Shown: positions 46,711 to 56,084, counted from the first letter of the stretch. The stretch is DNA of 64,000 bases from Candidatus Woesearchaeota archaeon (GCA_026002815.1 BPGB01000007.1:1-64000); one strand, 5' to 3'. Numbers and translations: made by a program. The notes: a model not told the origin generated them from the letters alone.

Positions 46711-48243
46711 TCATTTTTCCCCTTTTTGGAGTGTCTCTTCGTGCAACTTCATTGTTGGAAAAAGTATTACGTCTCTTATTGATAACGCATTAGTAAATAA
46801 CATTATCATTCTATCAATACCTAAACCTAATCCTCCAGTAGGCGGGAAACCGTAATCTATTGCCTTACAAAAATCTTCATCCATAGGATTAGCATCTTGA
46901 ATTCCGGCCCTTAATTCTTTTGCCTGTTGTTCAAGAAGATATCGCTGTCTTATTGGATCGTTCAATTCTGAATATGCATTTCCTATTTCCCAACCATTTA
47001 TGTATGGTTCAAATCGTTCTATTAATTCTGGATTTTGCCTATGTAATCTGCATAATGGAGTCGTTTCCTTTGGGTGATCTATTACAAATGTTGGTTGTAT
47101 TAACTTGTCTTCTACTATCTTAAATAATTGATTTATTAATAAGCCCCTGCTCATGTCTTGTCTATAATTAATCTTGTTTTCCTCAAGAAGCTTTTTTATC
47201 TCGTCATTTGATAATTTATTAACATCTATGCCTGAGTATTCTAATAGTGCATCGTTCATGGTTATTCTCTTCCAAGGTTTTTTTAAATCTATCTCCTTAT
47301 TGTTATAAACTATTTTAGTTGTTCCTAAGACTTTTAATGCAACATAATTATAAATATCTTCTACTAAGTCCATTATGTCATTATAATCTGCATAAGCCCA
47401 GTATGCTTCTAAAAGAGTAAACTCGGGATTATGACTTGTATCTATTGATTCGTTCCTAAAGACCTTTCCCATCTCGTATACTTTTTCATAACCGCCAACT
47501 ATTAATCTTTTAAGATATAATTCTAAAGAAATTCTTAAATATGCCTTCATATTTAGATCATTATAATGCGTTGTGAATGGTTTCGCTGCAGCACCGCCAT
47601 ATATTGGTTGTATTATAGGATTTTCTACTTCCATAAAACCTTTATTATCTAAGAACTCTCTTATTGCTTTAATTATTCTAGTCCTCATCATAAATCTTTT
47701 TTTTGAGGATTCATCCATTATTAAATCAAGATATCTTTGACGATACTTTATTTCTGTATCCTGCAGTCCATGATATTTTTCCGGCAAAGGCCTTATTGCT
47801 TTTGACAGAACTTCTAATTCAAAAACATTTATTGTTAATTCTCCAGTTCTTGTTTTAAATATTTTTCCTCTTACACCTATAATGTCACCCAAATCTAAGA
47901 GTTTCAGATCTTCATAGTTTGGATATTCTTTTTCATTAAAATATAATTGTATCTTATCATCAGTATCTGATATTTGCATAAATGTTACTTTTCCCATTCT
48001 TCTTAAAGCCATAATTCTTCCTGCGGTTACTGCTATGTCTTCTGTATGTTCTTCTGGTTTCAAATAATCATATTTATCATGCAATTCTTTGTTAGAATTC
48101 TTTTTCTCAAAACGATAGGGAAAAACATACTTTTCCTTTAGTTCTTCTAGCTTTCTTATCCTTTCTGCTATCAAATGATTTTCTTTTTCCAATCGAATTT
48201 TTACATAATTTAACTCTTTTTCTTCATCCACAATATCTTTCAT
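46711..48243 (-). CDS. lysS: Lysyl-tRNA synthetase, class II
   Basis: 510 residues. The N-terminal OB domain (TAGRIMALRRMGKVTFMQIS) precedes the catalytic core with motif 2 (MGKVFRNESIDTSHNPEFTL) and motif 3 (PPTGGLGLGIDRMIMLFTN). The class II form is less usual in archaea, many of which use class I, but is common in nanoarchaeal lineages. No operon partner is evident; the next gene downstream, cbf5, starts 37 bp away. Confidence 0.97.
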   Translation of the reverse strand: MKDIVDEEKELNYVKIRLEKENHLIAERIRKLEELKEKYVFPYRFEKKNSNKELHDKYDYLKPEEHTEDIAVTAGRIMALRRMGKVTFMQISDTDDKIQLYFNEKEYPNYEDLKLLDLGDIIGVRGKIFKTRTGELTINVFELEVLSKAIRPLPEKYHGLQDTEIKYRQRYLDLIMDESSKKRFMMRTRIIKAIREFLDNKGFMEVENPIIQPIYGGAAAKPFTTHYNDLNMKAYLRISLELYLKRLIVGGYEKVYEMGKVFRNESIDTSHNPEFTLLEAYWAYADYNDIMDLVEDIYNYVALKVLGTTKIVYNNKEIDLKKPWKRITMNDALLEYSGIDVNKLSNDEIKKLLEENKINYRQDMSRGLLINQLFKIVEDKLIQPTFVIDHPKETTPLCRLHRQNPELIERFEPYINGWEIGNAYSELNDPIRQRYLLEQQAKELRAGIQDANPMDEDFCKAIDYGFPPTGGLGLGIDRMIMLFTNALSIRDVILFPTMKLHEETLQKGEK

Positions 48244-48605
48244 GATTTTAATGATTTTAATACATATATTTAAAAGTTTTGATATTTAATAATATTAAGC
48301 TAATATATTAATAAAGCTTCGGTATATTAAACCAAACAGGAATAAATAAAGGAATAAATAAAATAGAATAATAATTGAAAAAAAGAATGATAAAAAAAAT
48401 ATTTTAACAAGTAATAATTAATAAGATATTTAATATAATACATTAAATAATTAAAAAAATATACATTAAAATAATAAGAATCATAATAGTATATTTATGA
48501 ATAATAATATTATACTTATAATATTGCTTTATAATAATACTGCTTAATAGATTCTACAAAGTTATTTTAACATATAAATAAGTTAAAACAGTATAAATAG
48601 TTAAT
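48244..48605. other. AT-rich spacer
   Basis: Low-complexity A/T with ataat/taata runs. No gene, repeat array or hairpin stands out. Confidence 0.5.
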
Positions 48606-48749
48606 TTAACATATAAATAATTCATCTAATTCTTCTTTTGTTAGTTTTTCTTTATTTAAAACTGCTATAACGGATTTTCTTTTATGAGTTTTATAATTTT
48701 CAATATCTTGCTCTTCATCAAATATATCTTCATCAAATATTTTCTCCAT
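48606..48749 (-). CDS. Small acidic protein, 47 residues
   Basis: Starts MEKIFDEDIFDEEQDIENYK, has a short basic stretch (THKRKSVIAVLNKEK) and ends LDELFIC. The coding call rests on a run of six G (TGGGGGGTG) in Shine-Dalgarno position six to eight bases before the ATG, in a spacer otherwise lacking G. No family is recognised. Confidence 0.6.
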   Translation of the reverse strand: MEKIFDEDIFDEEQDIENYKTHKRKSVIAVLNKEKLTKEELDELFIC

Positions 48750-48984
48750 TATAAACACCCCCCAAAGATATGATAATACATAATGAATTAGTATTAAATT
48801 ATCATACTGAATTAGTATAATGAAAAATATAATAAGATATAATCAATTATTAACAAAATGATTGATGATGCAATAATAAATGATGCAATGGTAAAAGATC
48901 AAAACTTTCTGAACATAACGCATTAATATAAATTGACAGTCGTAAATCACTCTTTCTCGAACAACATCACACTATATAATTAGC

Positions 48985-49059
48985 TCAATTTTCCTCCTGA
49001 ACTGGTTCAGTATATTCATCCCAGTCCAAGTCCTCTTCGGTCCAAAAGTCTCTTATCAT
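48985..49059 (-). CDS. Micro-protein, 24 residues, acidic and Trp-containing
   Basis: MIRDFWTEEDLDWDEYTEPV followed by QEEN and a stop. The start is preceded by TTAGGTGAA, a good Shine-Dalgarno at seven bases. Two Trp and nine acidic residues in 24 codons, encoded in visibly GC-richer sequence, argue against chance. The length leaves doubt. No homologue is known to me. Confidence 0.5.
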   Translation of the reverse strand: MIRDFWTEEDLDWDEYTEPVQEEN

Positions 49060-49199
49060 TTTATTCACCTAATCATAAACTATGAATATATGGTTTTATT
49101 AAACACAATTACACAACATAATAATTGATTAATATAAAATAAAAAACATACTAATTAGTAAAACAATAAATATTAACATATAAACTAAATAATCAAGTA

Positions 49200-49300
49200 A
49201 AACGCTCTTTTTAGAGATATTTTTGCGCTCCATTGTAACGCTCCGAATGAAGACGTAATTTCAAGGAGTCGCTCAAATTTCTAGAATATAATTCGCAATA
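49200..49300. other. Structured GC-rich island, possible small RNA
   Basis: GCGCTCC (49225-49231) can pair with GGAGtCGC (49265-49272), enclosing a second GCTCC copy that could pair alternatively. A small CTCT/AGAG hairpin precedes it and GCAAT/ATTGC (49307-49323) follows. No reading frame covers it. TATA-like ACATATAAACTA lies about 35 bp before, on the plus strand. The strand is undecided. Confidence 0.35.
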
Positions 49301-49525
49301 ATAAAAATTGCTAAAGTATTTTAAGTTTCACTCCCCATTCATAAAAATTTCACATACGACATTATTATAAGTAAATCTAAATATTTAAATATTATTGTTG
49401 TCTATCATATTACTTGTAATAGATATAACAGAATTAATAAAACCACACTATAAAAAGTATACTAGGATATTTCTGAATAATTTAATATATTAATTTTCCA
49501 ATTAAATCTAAAATGTTCAACAAAA

Positions 49526-49735
49526 TTAAATGTTATCATACCTTATTGTCATTACTACAAAACCACCTATTAAGCATACAAAAGTAAGAAACCAAATCAT
49601 GTAATCCATGCCTATTAATGCCTCGCTATCCAAAATCCCTACTAATTTAGAAATACTAAAAAGTCCCATAACAAAAATTATGAAACCGATTATTCTTTCA
49701 AACCTCATGGGACGACGACCATAAAAACCATACAT
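49526..49735 (-). CDS. Small membrane protein
   Basis: 69 residues. The basic head MYGFYGRRPMRFER is followed by two hydrophobic segments (residues 14-34 and 44-64) with a short acidic loop between. Unknown function. The gene is isolated and no Shine-Dalgarno is clear. Confidence 0.6.
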   Translation of the reverse strand: MYGFYGRRPMRFERIIGFIIFVMGLFSISKLVGILDSEALIGMDYMIWFLTFVCLIGGFVVMTIRYDNI

Positions 49736-49917
49736 GTTTAAACCTCAAATTATTTTAACTAAAAACAAACAAATTATTCAATAAACAAGTATTTAAATTT
49801 TATTGTTTTCATGAATTATTACTCAAATAATTTAACATATAAGATAATATAAGATAATATATAAATACGCTTATAAGAGTTAATTATCTATAAATATTTA
49901 CAATAATATATAAGCGT

Positions 49918-50259
49918 TTACAATATTTTTAAATTACCGGTCAGTTCATCAATTTTTTCCTCTATATCTGGTCCTATTGCTAAACAAGTAGTAGTTCCAG
50001 GTTCTACTACAGTTAAACCCGCATCTGTTATTAAAGCTGTTGTTAAACCTCTTTTTTTTGCTTCTTTCTCAAAATGCAAAAGCTCTTCTAGATTCTTAAC
50101 CTTCAGAATGATTTTTTTCATTCCTGCAAAACGCCAATTCTTAACTATTGAAGGTTTTGAACTAAGAACACCCTCAACACTAGCATGTGCGACTTGGGAA
50201 GCGAGTTTTCCTTTTGGCAATTTTAGGTCTGTTCTTACTAAAATAACTTGTTTTAACAT
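49918..50259 (-). CDS. pth2: Peptidyl-tRNA hydrolase Pth2
   Basis: 113 residues. It frees tRNA from prematurely released peptidyl-tRNA. The family signatures LPKGKLASQVAHASVEGVL, TALITDAGLTVVEPGTTTCL and AIGPDIEEKID are all present. Full length, soluble, archaeal type. Confidence 0.97.
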   Translation of the reverse strand: MLKQVILVRTDLKLPKGKLASQVAHASVEGVLSSKPSIVKNWRFAGMKKIILKVKNLEELLHFEKEAKKRGLTTALITDAGLTVVEPGTTTCLAIGPDIEEKIDELTGNLKIL

Positions 50260-50544
50260 AATATTAATTATTCTACTCTATTTAAAAAGATTATTAGAAA
50301 AAATAATAAAAAGTAAATAATAAACTAATAAGTATATAATAAAAAAAATTAAATAATAAAATAAGCAAAAAAAGCAATAAAAAGTAAAAATAAAAGCAAA
50401 ATAAGAGCGATAAAAAAGTAAAAATAATTATACTAAAAAACAATAGATTAATAGATCATTTAATAAATAAAATAAAAATAAATTATTTAATATTAAAAAT
50501 AATAAACAATAAAATATTTATAGTAGGGCATTATTGTATAAATC

Positions 50545-50955
50545 ATGGCTAATGTAAATTTATTTGTTATACTTTATGCATTTTTCACATGGATAATTCT
50601 AGCAATAATCGCATCTATTAACGGCTGGTTGAGAAATAAATTTTATAAAAAAACACTTGGCGAATTAACAGCACATCAATTGAGCACAATAATCTTTTTA
50701 GGAATTATTTTCTTCGTAACATATTTTTTTGTTAAATGGGTTAAAATAACTAATATTTTTGAATCATGGATTGTAGGATTCTTTTGGCTCATATTAACTA
50801 TAGTTTTTGAATTCTTATTCGGACATTATGTTTGGAAACACCCATGGGGAAAACTTCTCGAAGACTATAATATACTTAAGGGAAGGATATGGATTCTAGT
50901 CCTATTAGCATTATTGTTTGCACCATACTTAATATATAGCATACTTAATATATAG
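50545..50955 (+). CDS. Hypothetical four-helix membrane protein
   Basis: 136 residues with four hydrophobic segments (roughly 6-28, 48-66, 75-95, 112-132). GHYVWKHPWGKLLEDY lies in the third loop. No family is recognised. A TATA-like AATATTTATAG lies about 30 bp before the ATG, suggesting leaderless transcription. Confidence 0.65.
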   Translation: MANVNLFVILYAFFTWIILAIIASINGWLRNKFYKKTLGELTAHQLSTIIFLGIIFFVTYFFVKWVKITNIFESWIVGFFWLILTIVFEFLFGHYVWKHPWGKLLEDYNILKGRIWILVLLALLFAPYLIYSILNI

Positions 50956-51051
50956 TTTTTAATATTATAGTTTAATAAAATAAAAATATAAAATGATAAT
51001 AACGATTATGACAATAGATAAAACATAAAAGAAATAGAATAAAATAAGATT

Positions 51052-51321
51052 CTATATAAAGAAAGTATTATCCATAAACTGATGATTTAACCAGGACTCT
51101 TCTGCTGGTTTTCTTAATATTGATAGTTCGTAGATTATCCGTATCATGCTTCCTATTGAGAGTATCATTATCAACCAATCCTCAAATTCTGCAGGAAGCC
51201 CTCTTATGCCGAATAAATTAACTTTCTTATTTAAACTCGCATATGCTAAAAAGAATATAAAAGCAAATATTATTAGCATTACTGTGTATAGAATTATTGT
51301 TCTTTTAAAACTTGAATTCAT
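51052..51321 (-). CDS. Small two-helix membrane protein
   Basis: 89 residues. Hydrophobic segments occupy about residues 8-28 and 47-66, followed by a soluble tail (RKPAEESWLNHQFMDNTFFI). Unknown function. It is encoded just downstream of the helical protein gene at 51364 on the same strand. Confidence 0.6.
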   Translation of the reverse strand: MNSSFKRTIILYTVMLIIFAFIFFLAYASLNKKVNLFGIRGLPAEFEDWLIMILSIGSMIRIIYELSILRKPAEESWLNHQFMDNTFFI

Positions 51322-51363
51322 ATTCCTACTATATAATGGTATTATTTAAAGTTTTCTAAAAAA

Positions 51364-51778
51364 TCAATCAATATCTAAAAATGAAATGTTGTTTCTTTCT
51401 ATGAGTTTTCGAACTAATCTACTATATTTCTTGAATTCTGCCATAGAATTGTTAAAATAGAATTGCTTTGCTTCATCATTTATTCTTCTGAAACTAGAAT
51501 ATAATCCATTGTTTAAAGCAACTGCAGCAGCTGCTTTATAGTTCTTTTCATCTAAATAATTGTTTATATAAATTTCAGCTAAATCAATATGTTTTTTTTA
51601 GTTCAACTATTGTTTCTAGATCAGAATATGTGTTTGTTATTCTGTGTTTTTCTATAGCAATTTTATATGCTTTCTCTAATTCCCTATCTTTTAAAAGTGT
51701 TTTTATTAAACTATCATATAATTTTATTTGTTCCTTCTTGCTATGTATTTCGTTATAATTTTTGTTGCTTGATTCCAT
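51364..51778 (-). CDS. Helical repeat-like hypothetical protein (apparent frameshift)
   Basis: The first 64 codons (MESSNKNYNEIHSKKEQIKL onward) end at 51584. Removing one base from the eight-T run at 51592-51599 continues as VELKKHIDLAEIYINNYLDE, then YKAAAAVALNNGLYSSFRRI, ending at 51364. The joined protein is 138 codons, all-helical and TPR-like in pattern. No family is recognised. The smooth continuation supports a single gene with an extra base. Confidence 0.7.
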
Positions 51779-51918
51779 AAAGTATAGAAAATTAGTAGTA
51801 TTTATAAATTTTATTATTTGTAATCATTAAATAGTAACTACAAAAAGCAGCGACTAATTATTTCGTTTTAGAACACATAAGTAAACAAAAATAGTATGAA
51901 AACAAAAAATCAAAATCA

Positions 51919-52656
51919 TCAGTATTCAAACAATCTCTTCTGATTACTATCATACTTTTCAAGATATTTAGGTGGATTTATTGATTTGAACTCGTAACCA
52001 TATTCTTTCAACATCATTAGTGCATTGTCGCTTATTCTCGGAGCAGCTATTATCCCTCTTACAGAAGATTCAGGAATTCCTTTTGACTTAACTAATTTAT
52101 GTATATATCTATGAAGTTGACTTATTGCCTTAAAATCCGCAAAATCCCTCTTACACTCTATTACTACTATCTTGCCATTAGCATCCGTCCCAAAAACATC
52201 TATAAAACCAAACCGTGTATGTTCCTCTCTACTAAATGGTTTAAAACCATCTTCTATTAAATAAGGATTGTAGTATATCATATCAGACATGTCTTTTTCA
52301 GAACCTGAAACAATAATATCCTTTGAATCTTCCAATAAGAAGCTCGAAACAAAATAAATTCTATGAAACTTAATTTCCATGTAATCTTTCAAAAGAGTGT
52401 TTTTTGATTTCAAAAATATGCCTTCCGAATTTTCAACAATATTATGCTCAGTATTTTCTTTCATATAATTAATAGGATTTACGCCGCTTGGCTGATGGAC
52501 GAGCAACACCCTGTCCTGTTTTATAACTATAACTCTATCTCCTTGGGGAAGATAACTTTCAACTTTTCCATGATACCATACTTCGCACTCTGTTGCTATA
52601 ACAACAAGGTTTTTCTTTTCTAATAATTCTTTTACTCTTCCAATATATTCATTCAT
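51919..52656 (-). CDS. nucS: Endonuclease NucS (EndoMS)
   Basis: 245 residues. It is a mismatch-specific or branched-DNA nuclease. The N-terminal dimer domain is followed by the RecB-like core: GFIDVFGTDANGKIVVIECK gives the D-ExK active site, then QLHRYIHKL. The C-terminus is QKRLFEY, a fair match to a PCNA-interacting peptide (QxxLFxY), so clamp-dependent activity is likely. Full length for the family. Confidence 0.96.
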   Translation of the reverse strand: MNEYIGRVKELLEKKNLVVIATECEVWYHGKVESYLPQGDRVIVIKQDRVLLVHQPSGVNPINYMKENTEHNIVENSEGIFLKSKNTLLKDYMEIKFHRIYFVSSFLLEDSKDIIVSGSEKDMSDMIYYNPYLIEDGFKPFSREEHTRFGFIDVFGTDANGKIVVIECKRDFADFKAISQLHRYIHKLVKSKGIPESSVRGIIAAPRISDNALMMLKEYGYEFKSINPPKYLEKYDSNQKRLFEY

Positions 52657-52737
52657 AAAATAAGCAAATATATTTTATATTATAAATTTAATCAGAAATA
52701 TACTAAAAAAGCTAAAAAAAATAATATCACAAAAACA

Positions 52738-52746
52738 TTTATAAAA
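52738..52746 (+). promoter_or_regulatory. TATA box of the candidate small RNA
   Basis: TTTATAAAA about 25 bp upstream of the structured segment beginning near 52763. Confidence 0.5.
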
Positions 52747-52762
52747 CAGAATGGTTTTCTTG

Positions 52763-52826
52763 CAATGCGAGATAAGACTGTGAAAGCAGGCTTATGCTGG
52801 AGAAAAAATTCTCCCTACACAATAAT
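52763..52826 (+). ncRNA. Candidate two-hairpin small RNA ending in ACACAATAAT
   Basis: A GC-richer segment in an A/T spacer of about 310 bp. Hairpin 1: ATAAGaCTG (52772-52780) pairs with CAGgCTTAT (52787-52795), loop TGAAAG. Hairpin 2: GGAGAA (52799-52804) pairs with TTCTCC (52809-52814). ACACAATAAT follows at 52817-52826, exactly as after the second hairpin of the candidate at 44040. Its own TATA box is well placed. An H/ACA guide RNA is compatible with the hairpin-hairpin-ACA layout and with Cbf5 and Nop10 here; a kink-turn is not clear. Confidence 0.5.
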
Positions 52827-52970
52827 ACAATATACAATACAATATATACAATAATATAATAAAAAAATAAAACATATAGATTTAATAAACAATATAGAAT
52901 ATTTAAAAAATAATATAAAAAAACAATAGAATATTTAAAAAAAATAATATAAAAAACAAACGAGGTTAAA

Positions 52971-53423
52971 ATGGCAAGGAGATATAGTGGTGCAAAGGGA
53001 AAATCAGGTTCAAAGAAACCTATTAAAAAAACAGTTCCATCATGGAATAGGTATAGTCCTAAAGAAGTTGAAATGCTCATAATAAAACTTCATAAAGAAG
53101 GACATTCACCTTCAAAAATAGGATTACATCTTAGAGATGTTTATGGAATTCCAGATGTAAAAACATTATGTAAAAAATCTATAACCACGATATTAAAAGA
53201 GAAAAGATCATTAGACCCAATACCTGAAGATTTGATGGCTTTAATTAAGAAACTCGTTCTAATAAAGAAACATTTAGAGGAAAACAAGCAAGATAAAGTC
53301 GCTCTCAGAGGCCTTCAGCTTACGGAATCAAAAATTCAGCGACTAATAAAATATTATAAAAGAACAGGTAGACTTCCAAAAGATTGGAAATATGATATAA
53401 ATAAAGCAAAACTATACATTTAA
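52971..53423 (+). CDS. Ribosomal protein S15
   Basis: 150-residue archaeal/eukaryotic-type uS15. MARRYSGAKGKSGSKKPIKK with PSW opens the eukaryote-like N-terminal extension. SPSKIGLHLRDVYGIPDVKT and KVALRGLQLTESKIQRLIKY are the S15 core. It is preceded by ACGAGGT. The ferredoxin gene follows after 19 bp. Confidence 0.97.
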   Translation: MARRYSGAKGKSGSKKPIKKTVPSWNRYSPKEVEMLIIKLHKEGHSPSKIGLHLRDVYGIPDVKTLCKKSITTILKEKRSLDPIPEDLMALIKKLVLIKKHLEENKQDKVALRGLQLTESKIQRLIKYYKRTGRLPKDWKYDINKAKLYI

Positions 53424-53442
53424 ATTTTTTTATTTTTTTAAA

Positions 53443-53700
53443 ATGGCAAGAATAATTCTAGAGGATAAAGAGAAATATATCCCTGATGATTCTGAATTGA
53501 GAGACGCTTGCGAAGAGTTGGGTGTTGAGTTCGGCTGTAAAAACGGATTTTGTAGAACATGTGAAGTTACTGTTCTAGAGGGATATGATAATCTTTCTCC
53601 ATTAAGTGAGAACGAAGAATTCATAGGATTAATAAAACCAAGAAGATTGATGTGCCAATGCAAAATATTGAAAGGGACAGTAAAAATAAAGATAGAATAA
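53443..53700 (+). CDS. 2Fe-2S ferredoxin-like protein
   Basis: 85 residues. The plant-type cluster ligands are FGCKNGFCRTCEVTV (Cys-x4-Cys-x2-Cys) and MCQC near residue 75. It serves as an electron carrier; partner enzymes are not in the window. It is short-spaced behind S15 and may be co-transcribed with it. Confidence 0.92.
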   Translation: MARIILEDKEKYIPDDSELRDACEELGVEFGCKNGFCRTCEVTVLEGYDNLSPLSENEEFIGLIKPRRLMCQCKILKGTVKIKIE

Positions 53701-53968
53701 AATCATAATATAAAAAACAACATAGACATAATATAAAAAAACTATTATTAAATATATTTTATATTTCAATAAATATTTCAATAAACACAATATTTCAATA
53801 AACACTAAAATATTAATAACTATTTTTACAAGACTACTCATTATAACAAACTATTATTATATAATATAACAAAATATTAATATAATATAATAAAACGTTA
53901 TAACAAAATATTCTTAATTTTGATTCATAACAAAAAATATTTAAATAACATAATAAGTGCTTTTTTCC

Positions 53969-55429
53969 ATGGAAAAATATGATTCTTTTAAAGAGAATTT
54001 AAAAAAAGGTGCAGAAAAGTTTCTGAATATTCCAAAAAAAGAAACAATAAGAATTATCGGTCATTTAGATGCTGATGGTATTTGTGCATCTTCTATAATA
54101 ATAAACGCATTAACTAAACTAAATAGAAAATATACATTAACAATTTTGCCAACTATAACTGATGAATCGTTAGAACAACTAAAATCAGAAAATGAAAAGT
54201 ACTTTGTTTTTGTTGATTTAGGTTCTGGAAGTTTAGATAGTATTGGAAGAATACTTTCAGAAAAGAATATTTTCATACTAGACCATCATCATCCGCAATC
54301 TACAACAATATATAATAATATAACGCAGATTAATCCTCATTTATTTAATATAGATGGTTCAGATGAGATATCTGGTGCAGGAGTTGTGTTCTTATTTACT
54401 CAAGAATTGGTTGATAACTCTGAAATGTCAAGGATTGCAATAGTTGGTGCAATAGGAGATATCCAAGAAAATAATGGTTTTAAAAAGCTCAACTCTGAGA
54501 TTCTAAATATTGCAATAAACAAGAGATTAATTGAAGTTAAGAAAGGCCTTAAGTTTTTTGGTGTTCAAACAAAACCAATTCATAAACTTCTCCAATATAG
54601 TTCAGAAATAATAATACCTGATGTTACTGGTTCAGAATCTGGAGCAATAAAATTTCTTCAACAAATTGGTATAAATCCTCAAACTAAGAAGGGATGGAAA
54701 AAAATTTCTGAATTAACAGATGATGAAAAGAAAAGACTTATCGCAGCAATTGTTATGAAGAGCAATAACTCAAAACCAGAGGATATTTTCACTAATAATT
54801 ATTTGCTAATAGGAGAAAAAGAAGATAGCCCATTTAGGGATGCAAAAGAATTTGCTACACTTCTTAATAGTTGTGGAAGATTGAATAAAGCATCTATAGG
54901 AATAGGAGCGTGTCTTAACGATCCTAAAATGAAAAAGATGGCTATAGAAAATCTAACACAATATAGAAGAGAGATAGTCAATGCACTCAATTGGTATAAG
55001 GATAATGAACATTCTGATAAAATATTTCGTAAAAAGAATATTTTAATAATAAATGCAGAGGAAGAAGTTCTTCCAACTATGATAGGCACTCTAGGGAGCA
55101 TTTTATCAAAAAGCCAGGATATAGAAAAAAATACATTTATACTTTCCCTTGCAAGAAACTATGATAATACAACAAAAGTTTCACTAAGAATATCTGGAAA
55201 GCCGGAAAATATTAATTTAAAAGATGTTATTCAAAAGATTATTGAGGAATCAGGTAATGGAAGTTCTGGTGGTCATGCATTTGCCTCTGGAGCAGTTATT
55301 AGCACTGATTATGAGGAAAGATTTATAGAGTCCGCATTAAAAGTTCTTTCTGAATTTAACTTTGAACTTATTAATGATTCTATTAAAGAAGACATGAATA
55401 ATAAAACTGTTATTAATGAACAATTATAA
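53969..55429 (+). CDS. DHH-family RecJ-like exonuclease (GAN/Cdc45-related)
   Basis: About 486 residues. The DHH domain carries IIGHLDADGICASSIIINAL, FVDLGSGSLDSIGRILSEK and ILDHHHPQ. The DHHA1-like end has GNGSSGGHAFASGAVI. Archaeal members associate with GINS (encoded at 23.2 kb) in the replication complex. ATG 53969 is chosen over GTG 53957 because AAATATTTAAATAAC, a TATA-like element, lies only about 25-30 bp upstream. Confidence 0.93.
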   Translation: MEKYDSFKENLKKGAEKFLNIPKKETIRIIGHLDADGICASSIIINALTKLNRKYTLTILPTITDESLEQLKSENEKYFVFVDLGSGSLDSIGRILSEKNIFILDHHHPQSTTIYNNITQINPHLFNIDGSDEISGAGVVFLFTQELVDNSEMSRIAIVGAIGDIQENNGFKKLNSEILNIAINKRLIEVKKGLKFFGVQTKPIHKLLQYSSEIIIPDVTGSESGAIKFLQQIGINPQTKKGWKKISELTDDEKKRLIAAIVMKSNNSKPEDIFTNNYLLIGEKEDSPFRDAKEFATLLNSCGRLNKASIGIGACLNDPKMKKMAIENLTQYRREIVNALNWYKDNEHSDKIFRKKNILIINAEEEVLPTMIGTLGSILSKSQDIEKNTFILSLARNYDNTTKVSLRISGKPENINLKDVIQKIIEESGNGSSGGHAFASGAVISTDYEERFIESALKVLSEFNFELINDSIKEDMNNKTVINEQL

Positions 55430-55960
55430 TATATAAATATATGAGTGTATAAAACAATTATAGAATTTCAATTAATAACTATAGAATTCTAATTTATTAA
55501 TCATAAAATCATAATATAACATTCGAATTTAAAAATTATCTAAATATTTTAATCTAATAAGATGTTAGTCAAAGTATCTAATATTTTATTCTACTAATAG
55601 TTTATTCTAATATCACAATATAATATCTAACACATAGATAATATCTAACATCTTTACATAATATTAAGATAATATCTATCTTTATATAATATCTATCTTT
55701 ATATAATATCTATCTTTATATAATATCTATCTTTATATAATATCTATCTTTATATAATATCTATCTTTATATAATATCTATCTTTATATAATATCTATCT
55801 TTATATAATATAAGATATATTTATATAATATCTTTTGTATTTACAAGGGTATTATTTTGAAAGTTTAATAAATAAAAAGATATAATTATTACTTAAAAGT
55901 AACAAAAAAACGAAATATTTATAAATAAGCACATCTAACATCGTTCTTAGGGGGTTTAAT
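55430..55960. other. Long AT-rich spacer with tandem array
   Basis: Gene-free region dominated by the 17-bp array described separately. The array's ends grade into degenerate copies (aatatctaaca near 55620-55660; aatatcttttg near 55825). Near its 3' end, a CGAAATATTTATAAATAAG TATA box (55911-55928) precedes the microgene at 55961. Confidence 0.7.
55681..55810. repeat. 17-bp tandem repeat array, seven perfect copies
   Basis: Unit tttatataatatctatc, seven exact copies from 55681 to 55799 plus a partial copy. Each unit holds TTTATATAA, which resembles an archaeal TATA box, and a near-palindromic ATAATATC core. No coding potential. Confidence 0.97.
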
Positions 55961-56083
55961 ATGTGTAAATGCCATAATAGTATTGATGAACATATAGAAA
56001 ATACAATTACATATAACAGAAATAGTAATGCAAATTATGTTAGCAATCAACCATACATAGGCAATACACAATATATGAAGTAA
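55961..56083 (+). CDS. Small Asn-rich protein, 40 residues
   Basis: MCKCHNSIDEHIENTITYNR then NSNANYVSNQPYIGN and stop. An excellent Shine-Dalgarno (TTAGGGGGT) sits six bases before the ATG, and the stop is one base before the next gene's ATG, so it looks like the first gene of a three-gene microcluster. CxC near the N-terminus could bind metal. No family is recognised. Confidence 0.6.
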   Translation: MCKCHNSIDEHIENTITYNRNSNANYVSNQPYIGNTQYMK

Positions 56084-56084
56084 G

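Noticed and set aside
48858-48920. C/D-box-like string (tgatgatg, atgatgc, ctga) in the spacer after lysS
   Set aside because: No D' box, no terminal stem and no correctly ordered C'/D' pair; it also reads as a chance 22-codon frame without a ribosome site.
52739-53080. Minus-strand 113-codon frame over the small-RNA candidate and the S15 start
   Set aside because: Overlaps S15 and the structured RNA; hydrophobic low-complexity composition expected from the complement of A-rich sequence.
55681-55810. CRISPR array
   Set aside because: The units are contiguous 17-mers with no unique spacers and there are no cas genes nearby.
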